Both the position numbers and the translations under genes were made by a program. Positions 1-6,558 of a stretch of DNA of 7,198 bases are shown here, piece by piece. The DNA is from Planctomycetaceae bacterium. Lineage in GTDB: Bacteria; Planctomycetota; Planctomycetia; Pirellulales; Thermoguttaceae. The stretch is taken from NCBI GenBank assembly GCA_031288955.1, contig JAITQJ010000082.1:1-7198 (forward strand), in the 5' to 3' direction. The notes below the pieces were generated by a model. The model was not told the origin of the DNA. It did no database searches and saw nothing but the letters and a program-made list of their open reading frames with translations. Position 1 is the first letter of the stretch. Each line of letters opens with the position of its first letter.

Positions 1-1095
1 CTGTTGGCGGGTATTCTGATACCTGCCGTCAACGGAGCGAGAGAATCCGCCCGCCGTGCGCAGTGTATTGCCCGGCAGCGCGACATCGTTACGGCAATGA
101 CCGCGTATCATACCGAAAATAACGGTCTGCCGGGTTGTGTCGAAACGGTAGGGAAGTTCGTACCGCAGGTACCGGGCAGTGCGCCGACAGAATTATATGA
201 CCGGCATCTGCCGTGGATAGTGATGATTTATCCGCATCTCGGCGAAACAAAACGCTACAGTGCGTTGACACAGGACATTCTCACGGCAAACAATAGATTT
301 GATTTCACCGGTATTGTTCCGGCATTAGAACCGATTAGTGCCGGTATTTGTCCGTCGGCACAGACAAACGTGCCGCTGAATTATGTCGTTAACTGCGGAC
401 CGCACGCCCTTTCGGGACGAAATGGCGCACCCTTGATAGACGACGTGCTGCCACGTTTTGCTCTCTTTCGGGACAGACGGTCAATAGTAAAAAGAACCGG
501 TGATACGCCTAACGGTACTTTCGCCGTAGTGAGCAGCGGCGGAGTGCCGGATTCGCTGGATTTGCGTATCGTTAACACAAAGGTCAAGTTAGACGAAATT
601 CCAGACGGCACGGCATCAACGATTCTTTTGTCCGAAAATTTTGAGGCGGGCGATTGGCGCAATTTGCCCTGCACTTCAATTACCACTGCAACATTTAGCG
701 TATCCAATGTATGGTTCGATACGAACGTGTCGAGAACGCCGCCCGCCGATAATAACGTGTTCACCAGGCGCAGTGTTGAGTTGGTGAATTGTTTCGGTTT
801 TGTCTGGTCGAACAAGCCCATTAAGTTAGCAACTGGTAGTGATTGGGAATCGGCTTATGTTCCGAACGAGATACCGCTTTACACCGGCAGCGGCACACCG
901 GCTGACATTCTCATCCCGCCGACAGCCCGTCCGTCATCGAAGCACCGTTCTACTTTTATCACGGCTTTTGCGGACGGTTCGGTCAAGCCGCTTGATGTCG
1001 GCATCAACCCCAACGTCTATTTGCAGTACGTTTGCCCTGATGACACACAGGCTCGCAAAACGGTTGCGGAAGGCGGATTGGGATATGGGAACTAA
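1..1095 (+). CDS. DUF1559 (H-X9-DG) pseudopilin-like protein, 5' partial
   Basis: The reading frame is open from base 1, so the true start lies before the window. The first residues (LLAGILIPAVNGARESARRAQC) are the second half of a type IV pilin-like N-terminal helix followed by the arginine-rich segment typical of DUF1559 proteins. The preceding FTLVELLVVIAIIGI-type prepilin cleavage region would be just upstream. Further support comes from DGTASTILLSE (codons around 604-636), close to the family's DGTSNTILLGE, and from a C-terminal histidine (codon 943-945) followed by exactly nine residues and Asp-Gly (973-978), the H-X9-DG motif, then a SVKPLDVGINPNVY tail. These proteins are hugely expanded in planctomycetes and are thought to be secreted or envelope-anchored through a pseudopilin pathway; their precise role is unknown. 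The gene ends in TAA and converges on the helicase remnant. The family call is firm; the specific function is not. Confidence 0.9.
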   Translation: MLAGILIPAVNGARESARRAQCIARQRDIVTAMTAYHTENNGLPGCVETVGKFVPQVPGSAPTELYDRHLPWIVMIYPHLGETKRYSALTQDILTANNRFDFTGIVPALEPISAGICPSAQTNVPLNYVVNCGPHALSGRNGAPLIDDVLPRFALFRDRRSIVKRTGDTPNGTFAVVSSGGVPDSLDLRIVNTKVKLDEIPDGTASTILLSENFEAGDWRNLPCTSITTATFSVSNVWFDTNVSRTPPADNNVFTRRSVELVNCFGFVWSNKPIKLATGSDWESAYVPNEIPLYTGSGTPADILIPPTARPSSKHRSTFITAFADGSVKPLDVGINPNVYLQYVCPDDTQARKTVAEGGLGYGN

Positions 1096-1096
1096 C

Positions 1097-1144
1097 TAGG
1101 TGTGTTGAGGCTACTTATTTGAGAAAGAGCATCAACACAACCTA
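1097..1144. terminator. long imperfect hairpin between convergent genes, possible bidirectional terminator
   Basis: Outer arms 1097-1108 and 1132-1144 pair almost perfectly (TAGGTGTGTTGA against TCAACACAACCTA, with one bulged A at 1139). After a G/A mismatch (1109/1131) the stem continues as GCT/AGC and CTT/AAG with one bulged A at 1113, closing an 8-base loop at 1117-1124. The right arm reaches into the stop codon of the helicase remnant. There is no clear U-tract on either side, so this is not a textbook Rho-independent terminator. Its place between two converging 3' ends suggests it limits read-through or protects 3' ends. Confidence 0.5.
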
Positions 1145-1867
1145 ATACTTGTCGTACCGAATCCGGCACTTCGGCAGAGCATCGAGAAACTGCCTGCCGT
1201 AAGGTTTTGTGTGAATCCGCGGGTCAAGAACGACAATCAGCCCGGTGTCGGTTTTCGTGCGTATCAAACGTCCAAAACCCTGTTTGAACTTCAAAATTGC
1301 CGCCGGCAGTTGATAATCCCGAAATGGATTGCCGCCGCGTTTTTTTATCAATTCCTGTTTCGCTTCGACAATGGGGTCGGTCGGAACAAGAAACGGCAAT
1401 TTTGTTACAATAACGTTCCGCAATGCCTGACCGGGAACGTCAACGCCCTGCCAAAAACTATCCGTACCAAAAAGGACGGCGTTGTTTTGCTCCTTGAATT
1501 GCCGCACCATTTCGCTCCGCGGCATTCCCTCGCCCTGTACAAAGAGCGGCATATTCCGTTCGGTAAGCCAAGCCGTCATATCGGCAGCAGTACGTTTGAG
1601 CAGTTGATAACTCGTGAAAAGAACAAACGCTCCGCCGTTGGTTTCATCTAAATACCGGCGCAGCATTGCTGTATAAAACGGACGCAGTTCGCTGTCCTTT
1701 TGTTCAGGAGCCGGCGCACCTTGAATCATCACGAGAGACACTTGTTTTTCAAAGTCAAAGGGACTTCCAAGGCGAAGCGTCGGAAGTGCCGGCATTCCGA
1801 TTTGTGTACAAAAAAACTGAAAACCTCTGTCCATTGTGTTGCAATAATCGTTCGTTGATATTATCAT
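1142..1867 (-). pseudogene. dinG: DinG/XPD-family helicase, C-terminal remnant (N-terminal part missing)
   Basis: The 241 codons encode the second RecA-like domain of a DinG-type superfamily 2 DNA helicase. Recognisable parts are RLGSPFDF (residues 32-39), FVLFTSYQLL (81-90), the motif V region SFWQGVDVPG (137-146) and motif VI QGFGRLIRT (196-204) ahead of GLIVVLDPR. Full-length DinG-like proteins have about 640-900 residues. The Walker A motif, the DEAH box and the Fe-S or arch region are absent, so the product could not work as an ATPase alone. Homology begins near residue 13, just after the position where the family's TSATL motif III should be. The frame stays open about 18 codons upstream of the ATG, to a TGA antisense to exbD, without extending the similarity. 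No Shine-Dalgarno site precedes the ATG and exbD starts 19 bp away, leaving no room for a normal promoter. The retained part has no stops or frameshifts, so the truncation looks recent. DinG family is secure; ortholog identity is less so. Confidence 0.8.
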
Positions 1868-1874
1868 TTTTAAT

Positions 1875-1880
1875 AAGGAG
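1875..1880 (+). promoter_or_regulatory. Shine-Dalgarno site of exbD
   Basis: AAGGAG lies 6 bases before the ATG at 1887 and fixes that start. A TATTAT at 1859-1864 could be a -10 element, but the nearest TTG-type -35 candidates are 14 or 19 bp away, so I do not call a promoter. Confidence 0.8.
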
Positions 1881-1886
1881 TCGTCA

Positions 1887-2306
1887 ATGCGTTTGCCTAA
1901 ACACGTAAAAACGAAAAGTCAGTTATGGAATATGACACCGATGCTTGATGTCGTATTTCTGCTGCTCATTTTTTTTATCGTTTCCAGCAATTTAATGCGT
2001 CAGGACGTTACCGTGCCGATGGAACTGCCCGAAGCACAGAGCGGCAGAGAGGAAAAACCGGCGGCGGCACGTTTAACGCTGAACATTCCGCAGAGCGGTC
2101 AACTGCTTGCCGGTACAACACCAATAACTCCTGACGAATTGCGGCAAATCCTGACAAAAATGCAGAAAAAGTCGGGCAAAAACATAGAACTTCGTATCCG
2201 CACCGGCAAAGATGTCCCATACAGCGAAACCGAAGCGGTACTCGTTATCGCTGCCGAGACCGGTATTGCCGACGTTACCTTTTCCGTGAAAAACGGTCTG
2301 AAATAG
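1887..2306 (+). CDS. exbD: ExbD/TolR family biopolymer transport protein
   Basis: This 139-aa protein has the standard ExbD/TolR layout: a short basic cytoplasmic N-terminus (residues 1-14), the signature NMTPMLDVVFLLLIFFIV (15-32) with the transmembrane Asp at residue 21, and a periplasmic domain ending in VPYSETEAVLVIAAETGIADVTFSV. In this family the membrane Asp is part of the proton path through the ExbB/ExbD or TolQ/TolR stator, which couples proton motive force to an outer-membrane energizer (TonB or TolA type). The length matches the family. The start is supported by AAGGAG at 1875-1880. No exbB/tolQ gene is visible: the upstream neighbour is a helicase remnant on the other strand and the downstream neighbour is secA, convergent. 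The stator partner must therefore be encoded elsewhere, possibly in a locus with several exbD copies. ExbD and TolR cannot be told apart from sequence alone. Confidence 0.93.
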   Translation: MRLPKHVKTKSQLWNMTPMLDVVFLLLIFFIVSSNLMRQDVTVPMELPEAQSGREEKPAAARLTLNIPQSGQLLAGTTPITPDELRQILTKMQKKSGKNIELRIRTGKDVPYSETEAVLVIAAETGIADVTFSVKNGLK

Positions 2307-2377
2307 TTTTTGACTCTTGCCCGGCATCTCTTGTATTTTTTAGGATTAGTCCTTGAATAACTGGCAAACGTCTCAAT

Positions 2378-4360
2378 TTAATGCGGTGTGTCCAAATACG
2401 GGTCTTGTCCCATTGAACGCTGAATCTTTTTACGCTCCTTTTCGTAATACAACATCACCTTGCGGTTACGGTAACTCTTCGTCTCCACCTTCCGCTGCGC
2501 CCGGCGGAATAACCGGATAGAAGACGATAAAACCGAATTGCGTTTTTTGCTGCCGACACTTTTGTAGTATTTCGCCCATTTCGGTCCGAATGCCTTCTCC
2601 AATAACTCATCTTCCAACGATAAGTATTGCCGGTATGTTCCGGGGTCGCCCTGCCGTCCGCAGCGTCCAATCAACTGCCGGTCAATACGAGCCGACTCGT
2701 GCATCTCCGTACATATCACGTGCAAGCCGCCGATTTCACGAATATCGTCCGGCAACTTAATGTCCGTTCCCCGACCAGCCATATTCGTCGATACCGTAAC
2801 CTTTCCCCGCTCACCCGCCCTCGCTACGATTTCCGCCTCCTTCGCTGCCTGATGAGCATTGAGAACATTATGCTCTACACCGGCTTTTTGTAACAATTCC
2901 GATAACACAACCGACTTGCCGATAGTACGCGTCCCAATCAATACAGGTCTGCCCGTTTGATGCACACTAATCACTTCTTTCACGACGGCGTTCCATTTTG
3001 CCTCCTCCGTTCCGTAAATCAGCGTTTTCAAGCGTACCCGCCGCGGCGGACGGTTCGTCGGAACCGGAATCACTTTACAATGAAATACCTTGTGCATTTC
3101 CCGCGCCGACGATGCTGCCGTTCCCGTCATACCGGCAAGATTTTCAAAGCGTAAAAAGAAATCCTGTACTGTAATACGCGCCGCCTGTCCCGTTTCCAGC
3201 GAAATGTTGACTCCTTCCTTCGCCTCAACGGCTTGATGAATACCGTCCCGCCATTTTCTGCCCTCGCCGAGCCGACCGGTGAATTCATCTACAATGACGA
3301 TTTCGCCTTTGCGGACAACGTATTGTGCGTCCCGATGATATTCCCGATTGACGAAAACCGCCCGCTCAGTGAATTCATAAATATCGAAAAGCCCCGTCTC
3401 GTCAAGAGACTCCGGCTTGTCAAGATTTCGGGCTTTCATACGTCCCTTTTTCGTTAATTCGACCTTACGTTTTTTATGGTCGTATTCATAATCGGTCTTT
3501 TCTTCAAAGAGTCTCGCAATTTGTGCTGCCCAATAAAAACAAGCGGCGCGTTTCCGTTCCTCTTCGGTTGGATTCGCACTGATAATCAGCGGCGTGCTGG
3601 CTTCGTCAATCAGGATACTGTCGGCTTCGTCCACGAGCGCAAAATACGGCGGATTCGGATTACGAAGACCGTCGGCAGCGGAATCGGAAGACTTTGCCGC
3701 CCCGCCCGCCTTGGGATTGAGCATACTGCCGAGCAAATCGTGTTCACCTTCTTTGATTTTCCGCAACTGCAACCGGTCGCGTAAGAAATCGAAACCGAAT
3801 TCTTTTGCCGTTCCATACGTAACATCACAGGCATACGCCTTTCGGCTTTGAGCGTCTTGTAACCGTTCCTGAACAACACCGGCGGACATACCGAGAGCGG
3901 TGTAAATCGGCTGCATCCATTCGGCATCCCGCTTTGCCAAATAATCGTTGACTGTTGCGAGCAATGCGCCTTTTCCTGCCAGCGCATACAGGTACATCGG
4001 CAGCGTTGCGGTCAGAGTTTTTCCTTCGCCGGTTTGCATTTCAACGATAGAGCGGTTAAAGACGGCAATTCCGCCGAGGATTTGGACATCGAAGTGCCGC
4101 ATATTGAGAGTCCGGCGACCGGCTTCGCGTACCAAAGCGTATGCTTCGGGCAGGAGCGAGGCAAGGGGTTCTCCGCTTCGTGCGCGGTAGCGCAGCGAGA
4201 GGCTTTCTTTGCGCAGTTCGGCATTAGAGAGTGATTGCGTTCTTGGTTCAAGAGCGTTGACCTGGGCGAGTCGATACGTCCAACGGGCGAGTCTGCCGGA
4301 GTTGGTTAGCGGAACGAACGAGGATAAAAAGCGTGATACGCCTTTGGGAATACCAGCCAT
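2378..4360 (-). CDS. secA: Short SecA-like preprotein translocase ATPase lacking the wing domain and C-tail
   Basis: This 660-aa protein is clearly SecA-related. It has Walker A MQTGEGKT (108-115), TYGTAKEFGFDFLRD (181-195), Walker B VDEADSILIDEA (243-254), the preprotein-crosslinking region, IVDEFTGRLGEGRKWRDG (356-373), MTGTA (411-415), VPTNRP (433-438), NMAGRGTDI (526-534) and the arginine-finger segment IDRQLIGRCGRQGDPG (559-574). Canonical SecA has about 830-1000 residues. This one stops just after AQRKVE..SYRNRKVMLYYEKER (621-643), the start of the helical scaffold. It therefore lacks the two-helix finger, the helical wing and the zinc-binding C-tail. About 30 extra residues (205-236, Gly/Ala/Ser-rich) sit before Walker B. 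VDEVDS has become VDEADS and DEARTPLIIS has become DEASTPLIIS. It is probably an accessory planctomycete SecA-type motor, with the housekeeping SecA elsewhere. The start is supported by GGAGAGG at 4365-4371, and secG ends 14 bp upstream, so the two form one operon. Confidence 0.93.
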   Translation of the reverse strand: MAGIPKGVSRFLSSFVPLTNSGRLARWTYRLAQVNALEPRTQSLSNAELRKESLSLRYRARSGEPLASLLPEAYALVREAGRRTLNMRHFDVQILGGIAVFNRSIVEMQTGEGKTLTATLPMYLYALAGKGALLATVNDYLAKRDAEWMQPIYTALGMSAGVVQERLQDAQSRKAYACDVTYGTAKEFGFDFLRDRLQLRKIKEGEHDLLGSMLNPKAGGAAKSSDSAADGLRNPNPPYFALVDEADSILIDEASTPLIISANPTEEERKRAACFYWAAQIARLFEEKTDYEYDHKKRKVELTKKGRMKARNLDKPESLDETGLFDIYEFTERAVFVNREYHRDAQYVVRKGEIVIVDEFTGRLGEGRKWRDGIHQAVEAKEGVNISLETGQAARITVQDFFLRFENLAGMTGTAASSAREMHKVFHCKVIPVPTNRPPRRVRLKTLIYGTEEAKWNAVVKEVISVHQTGRPVLIGTRTIGKSVVLSELLQKAGVEHNVLNAHQAAKEAEIVARAGERGKVTVSTNMAGRGTDIKLPDDIREIGGLHVICTEMHESARIDRQLIGRCGRQGDPGTYRQYLSLEDELLEKAFGPKWAKYYKSVGSKKRNSVLSSSIRLFRRAQRKVETKSYRNRKVMLYYEKERKKIQRSMGQDPYLDTPH

Positions 4361-4364
4361 CGCA

Positions 4365-4371
4365 CCTCTCC
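4365..4371 (-). promoter_or_regulatory. Shine-Dalgarno site of secA
   Basis: On the minus strand GGAGAGG ends 4 bases before the ATG at 4360 and lies inside the 14-bp gap after the secG stop. It fixes the secA start and indicates independent re-initiation on a shared transcript. Confidence 0.75.
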
Positions 4372-4374
4372 GTG

Positions 4375-4749
4375 TTATTTTGCCGGTTCAGCCGGTACGG
4401 ATTCAACCGCAGTTGCCGGAGCGGGAGTCGTTGCCGGAGCAGTTGACTGACCGTCTGCTGGTGCTGTTGCGGCGGGTTTTTTACCGGAGCCGAAACCGCT
4501 TCCGCCGCGCCAGGCACCGCCGTTTTTGAGGAAACCGAGTATGCCGACGCAGAGGACGAACCAAACGACGGCGGTAACGACGGTAATTTTGGTGAAGGTA
4601 TCGCCGGCTTTTGTCCCGAAGGCACTTTGTCCGCCCATTCCGCCGAAGGCACCAGCGAGTCCGCCGCCCTTACCTCGTTGAATGAGGATGAGCAGAATCA
4701 TAAAAACCGACAAAATGGTAAGGACAACGATGAAAAGTGTTTGCAGCAT
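4375..4749 (-). CDS. secG: Preprotein translocase subunit SecG
   Basis: This is a 124-aa SecG, the small non-essential partner of SecYE that assists SecA-driven translocation at the inner membrane. It shows a first membrane segment (about residues 3-23), the cytoplasmic signature LIQRGKGGGLAGAFGGMGG (22-40) followed by QSAFGTKAGD (41-50), a second membrane segment (about 54-74), and an Ala/Pro/Thr-rich tail (90-124). The reading frame could start earlier, up to base 4848, but those residues are cysteine- and arginine-rich, do not look like SecG, and fall in a decayed gene. The ATG at 4749 gives the expected N-terminus MLQTLFIVVL. No good Shine-Dalgarno site precedes it; the predicted leader is only about 23 bases. 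secA follows after 14 bp, so the two are probably co-transcribed from the promoter at 4780-4807. Confidence 0.92.
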   Translation of the reverse strand: MLQTLFIVVLTILSVFMILLILIQRGKGGGLAGAFGGMGGQSAFGTKAGDTFTKITVVTAVVWFVLCVGILGFLKNGGAWRGGSGFGSGKKPAATAPADGQSTAPATTPAPATAVESVPAEPAK

Positions 4750-4779
4750 AACGGATAAAGTCCAACACGGATTCAGCGT

Positions 4780-4807
4780 ATTATAACAAATTTCTGCCTG
4801 ACAGCAA
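4780..4807 (-). promoter_or_regulatory. Extended -10 promoter for secG-secA
   Basis: On the minus strand a perfect TATAAT (4780-4785) is preceded by TGT, giving the extended -10 form TGNTATAAT. A weak -35 TTGCTG lies at 4802-4807 with 16-bp spacing. Transcription would start near 4773, about 23 bases before the secG ATG. The element overlaps the end of the broken gene at 4781-4995. Confidence 0.7.
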
Positions 4808-4995
4808 GGGGGCTTCCGCCTCTTCGCCATCAATCTTGTTGTAAGCATAAAGCATAAAACCGCTTGCGGAGGACGGCAACTTCGACATCGTCTATCACGC
4901 CGTCTTCTAACACGGATTTCACGACCACCGCAATAGAGGCGGTTGCAAAATCAACACCGTAAAGGTTCCTTTTCTTGGTTAACCATTAGACACAT
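4781..4995 (-). pseudogene. Frameshifted small gene after atpD, acidic DG-x-ID/TerB-like type
   Basis: Three short frames join into one protein-like sequence. Frame 1 starts at ATG 4995 behind a good ribosome site (AGGCAGGA, 4996-5003) and reads MCLMVNQEKEPLRC before a stop. A +1 shift, possibly an extra base in the four-A run at 4970-4973, moves into frame 2: YGVDFATASIAVVVK, then SVLEDGVIDDVEVAVLRKRFYA, with a stop at 4830-4832. Removing one copy of a 7-bp tandem duplication (4844-4857) moves frame 2 into frame 3, YNKIDGEEAEAPLLSG, ending at 4781. The repaired protein has about 65 residues and the pattern DGVID..EV..LRK.FYA...KID.EEAE. I know this acidic repeat from small TerB-like or EF-hand-like bacterial proteins, though the match is by eye and the function is unknown. 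It lies 28 bp after atpD and was probably once co-transcribed with it. Sequencing error is possible for the homopolymer but less likely for the duplication. Confidence 0.6.
4844..4857. repeat. 7-bp perfect tandem duplication that breaks a reading frame
   Basis: AGCATAA occurs twice head to tail on the plus strand (4844-4850 and 4851-4857). Deleting one unit restores the minus-strand frame from RKRFYA into YNKIDGEEAE. This looks like replication slippage or a double-strand-break repair scar. Confidence 0.85.
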
Positions 4996-5023
4996 TCCTG
5001 CCTCGTTGAAAATTGCGTCGACG

Positions 5024-6496
5024 TTACGCTGACTTTTTCTTTGCGGCGGCTTGAAGTTTCTCTTCCTGTTCGGCGGCTTGCTCAATGGAGCCGACGTACA
5101 TAAATGCCTGTTCGGAAAGATGGTCCCACTTTCCAGAGGCAATCTCCTCAAATGACCGAATCGTGTCTTCGAGCGGCGTAATTTCGCCCGGTTTGCCGGT
5201 GAAAACCTCCGCCACCAAAAACGGCTGCGAAAGGAACCGCTCCATACGTCTCGCCCGATGGACGACGAGTTTATCTTCCTCCGCCAATTCATCGACACCG
5301 AGAATAGCAATAATATCCTGCAATTCCCGATACCGCTGTAATGTTTGTTGAACGGTTCTGGCACAATCGTAATGCCGCTGCCCAACGTACTGCGGGTCAA
5401 GCACCCGGCTTGACGATGCCAGCGGGTCAACTGCCGGATAGATACCTTTTTCAGATATAGCCCGTTCAAGGTAGATGAACGCATCCAACTGTCCGAACGC
5501 AGTCGCCGGTGCCGGGTCGGTCGGGTCATCTGCCGGAACATATACCGCTTGTACAGATGTGATTGCCCCCTTACTCGTTGATGCAATCCGTTCCTGCAAC
5601 GCACCCATTTCGGAGGCAAGCGTAGGCTGATAACCTACCGCTGACGGCATTCTGCCGAGCAGGGCGGAAACTTCCGAACCGGCTTGCGAAAAACGGAAAA
5701 TGTTATCCACGAAGAGTAACACGTCCGTGCCGGTTACATCACGAAAATACTCCGCCATCGTCAGGGCGGACAGGGCGACCCGAAGTCTTGCACCCGGCGG
5801 TTCGTTCATTTGTCCGAACACCATCGTTGTTTGTTCGATGACGCTTCGACCAGTGTTACCGATTTTTGCTTCGGACATTTCGAGCCAGAGGTCGTTTCCT
5901 TCGCGGGTTCTTTCGCCGACACCGGCAAAGACGGAATTACCGCCGTGAGCGGAGGCAATTCGGGCAATCAATTCTTGCAGAATAACGGTCTTTCCGAGAC
6001 CTGCCCCGCCGAACAAACCGGCTTTACCGCCGCGGACGAACGGGGTCAACAGGTCGATAACTTTGATGCCGGTCGGAAAGACTTCGGTTTTTGTTGCGAG
6101 GTCGGTAATCGGCGGAGCATCACGGTGAATGGGGCGGTATTCGGCAGCGTTGACGGGACCTTTTTTGTCAACAGGTTCGCCGAGCAGATTGAAAACCCTG
6201 CCGAGCGTTTCCTTGCCGACCGGCACGGTAACGGGTGCGCCGGTATCAACACAGTCCATTCCGCGGACAAGACCGTCAGTTGTTCCGAGAGCAACGCACC
6301 GGACTTTTCCGCCGCCGAGATGCTGCTGGATTTCGCCGACGAGATGAATCTTCACCCCTTTGTTATCATTGCTGCCTTCGCTGTCAATACGAACAGCATT
6401 GTAGATTGCCGGAAGTTGTGCTTCGTCAAATTCGGCATCAAAGGTCGAGCCGATGACCTGCGTAATATGTCCGATATTCTTGTCTGATTCTGCCAT
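5024..6496 (-). CDS. atpD: F1 ATP synthase subunit beta, planctomycete type
   Basis: This 490-aa protein is the catalytic beta subunit of F-type ATP synthase. It has a beta-barrel N-terminus (about 8-90), the P-loop GGAGLGKT (163-170, catalytic Lys 169), GERTREG (194-200) with the catalytic Glu, LLFVDNIFRFSQAGSEVSALLGRMPSAVGYQP across 260-291, and DELAEED (402-408), the DELSEED lever that touches subunit gamma. Two marks depart from the common bacterial form: Leu in the P-loop and LDAFIYLERAISEKGIYPA in place of LDATTVLSRAISELGIYPA; I recall both from planctomycete AtpD. All catalytic positions I can place are intact, so it should be active. Most bacteria have atpG before and atpC after atpD. 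Here a nuclease-like gene lies upstream and a decayed small gene downstream, so atpD is detached from the operon. The ATG has no clear Shine-Dalgarno site; its own promoter is predicted at 6531-6558. Confidence 0.97.
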   Translation of the reverse strand: MAESDKNIGHITQVIGSTFDAEFDEAQLPAIYNAVRIDSEGSNDNKGVKIHLVGEIQQHLGGGKVRCVALGTTDGLVRGMDCVDTGAPVTVPVGKETLGRVFNLLGEPVDKKGPVNAAEYRPIHRDAPPITDLATKTEVFPTGIKVIDLLTPFVRGGKAGLFGGAGLGKTVILQELIARIASAHGGNSVFAGVGERTREGNDLWLEMSEAKIGNTGRSVIEQTTMVFGQMNEPPGARLRVALSALTMAEYFRDVTGTDVLLFVDNIFRFSQAGSEVSALLGRMPSAVGYQPTLASEMGALQERIASTSKGAITSVQAVYVPADDPTDPAPATAFGQLDAFIYLERAISEKGIYPAVDPLASSSRVLDPQYVGQRHYDCARTVQQTLQRYRELQDIIAILGVDELAEEDKLVVHRARRMERFLSQPFLVAEVFTGKPGEITPLEDTIRSFEEIASGKWDHLSEQAFMYVGSIEQAAEQEEKLQAAAKKKSA

Positions 6497-6530
6497 TGGG
6501 AACCAAAGGGGTTAAGTGTCGTTTCCGTTC

Positions 6531-6558
6531 ATTATACAGGAAATAACAGCGTATGCAA
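6531..6558 (-). promoter_or_regulatory. Sigma70-like promoter for atpD
   Basis: On the minus strand a perfect TATAAT (6531-6536) follows TTGCAT (6553-6558) with 16-bp spacing. Transcription would start near 6524 and give a leader of about 27 bases to the ATG at 6496. It sits in the 134-bp gap after the nuclease-like gene, which fits independent expression of atpD. No other structure was seen in that gap. Confidence 0.65.

Noticed and set aside
381..821. 146-aa minus-strand frame inside the DUF1559 gene
   Set aside because: Shadow of the DUF1559 coding strand with no domain or ribosome site.
1211..1651. 146-aa plus-strand frame opposite the helicase remnant
   Set aside because: Antisense shadow of the DinG fragment; the minus strand carries clear helicase motifs.
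1835..1864. Sigma70 promoter for exbD (TTG-type -35 with TATTAT at 1859-1864)
   Set aside because: Spacing is 14 or 19 bp depending on the -35 chosen and neither element is strong, so it was not called.
2335..2354. Small AGGA-TTAG-TCCT hairpin next to a T-run between exbD and secA, as a terminator
   Set aside because: The T-run precedes the hairpin on the plus strand, and only an A-run follows it on the minus strand; the stem has 4 bp. It fits a terminator in neither direction.
4750..4848. N-terminal extension of secG to an ATG at 4848
   Set aside because: The added residues are not SecG-like, lie upstream of and across the predicted promoter, and fall in the decayed gene; ATG 4749 gives a normal SecG N-terminus.
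4844..4995. Programmed ribosomal frameshifting to express the small gene after atpD
   Set aside because: Two separate shifts would be needed, one across a 7-bp duplication that no known slippage mechanism bypasses; mutation is simpler.
4951..5619. 222-aa minus-strand frame overlapping the end of atpD
   Set aside because: Arg/Trp-rich sequence in a shifted frame of atpD with no domain, and it overlaps the genuine protein.
5810..6487. 225-aa open frame on the plus strand, opposite atpD
   Set aside because: It is antisense to a highly conserved gene and has no recognisable domain; it arises from atpD codon bias.
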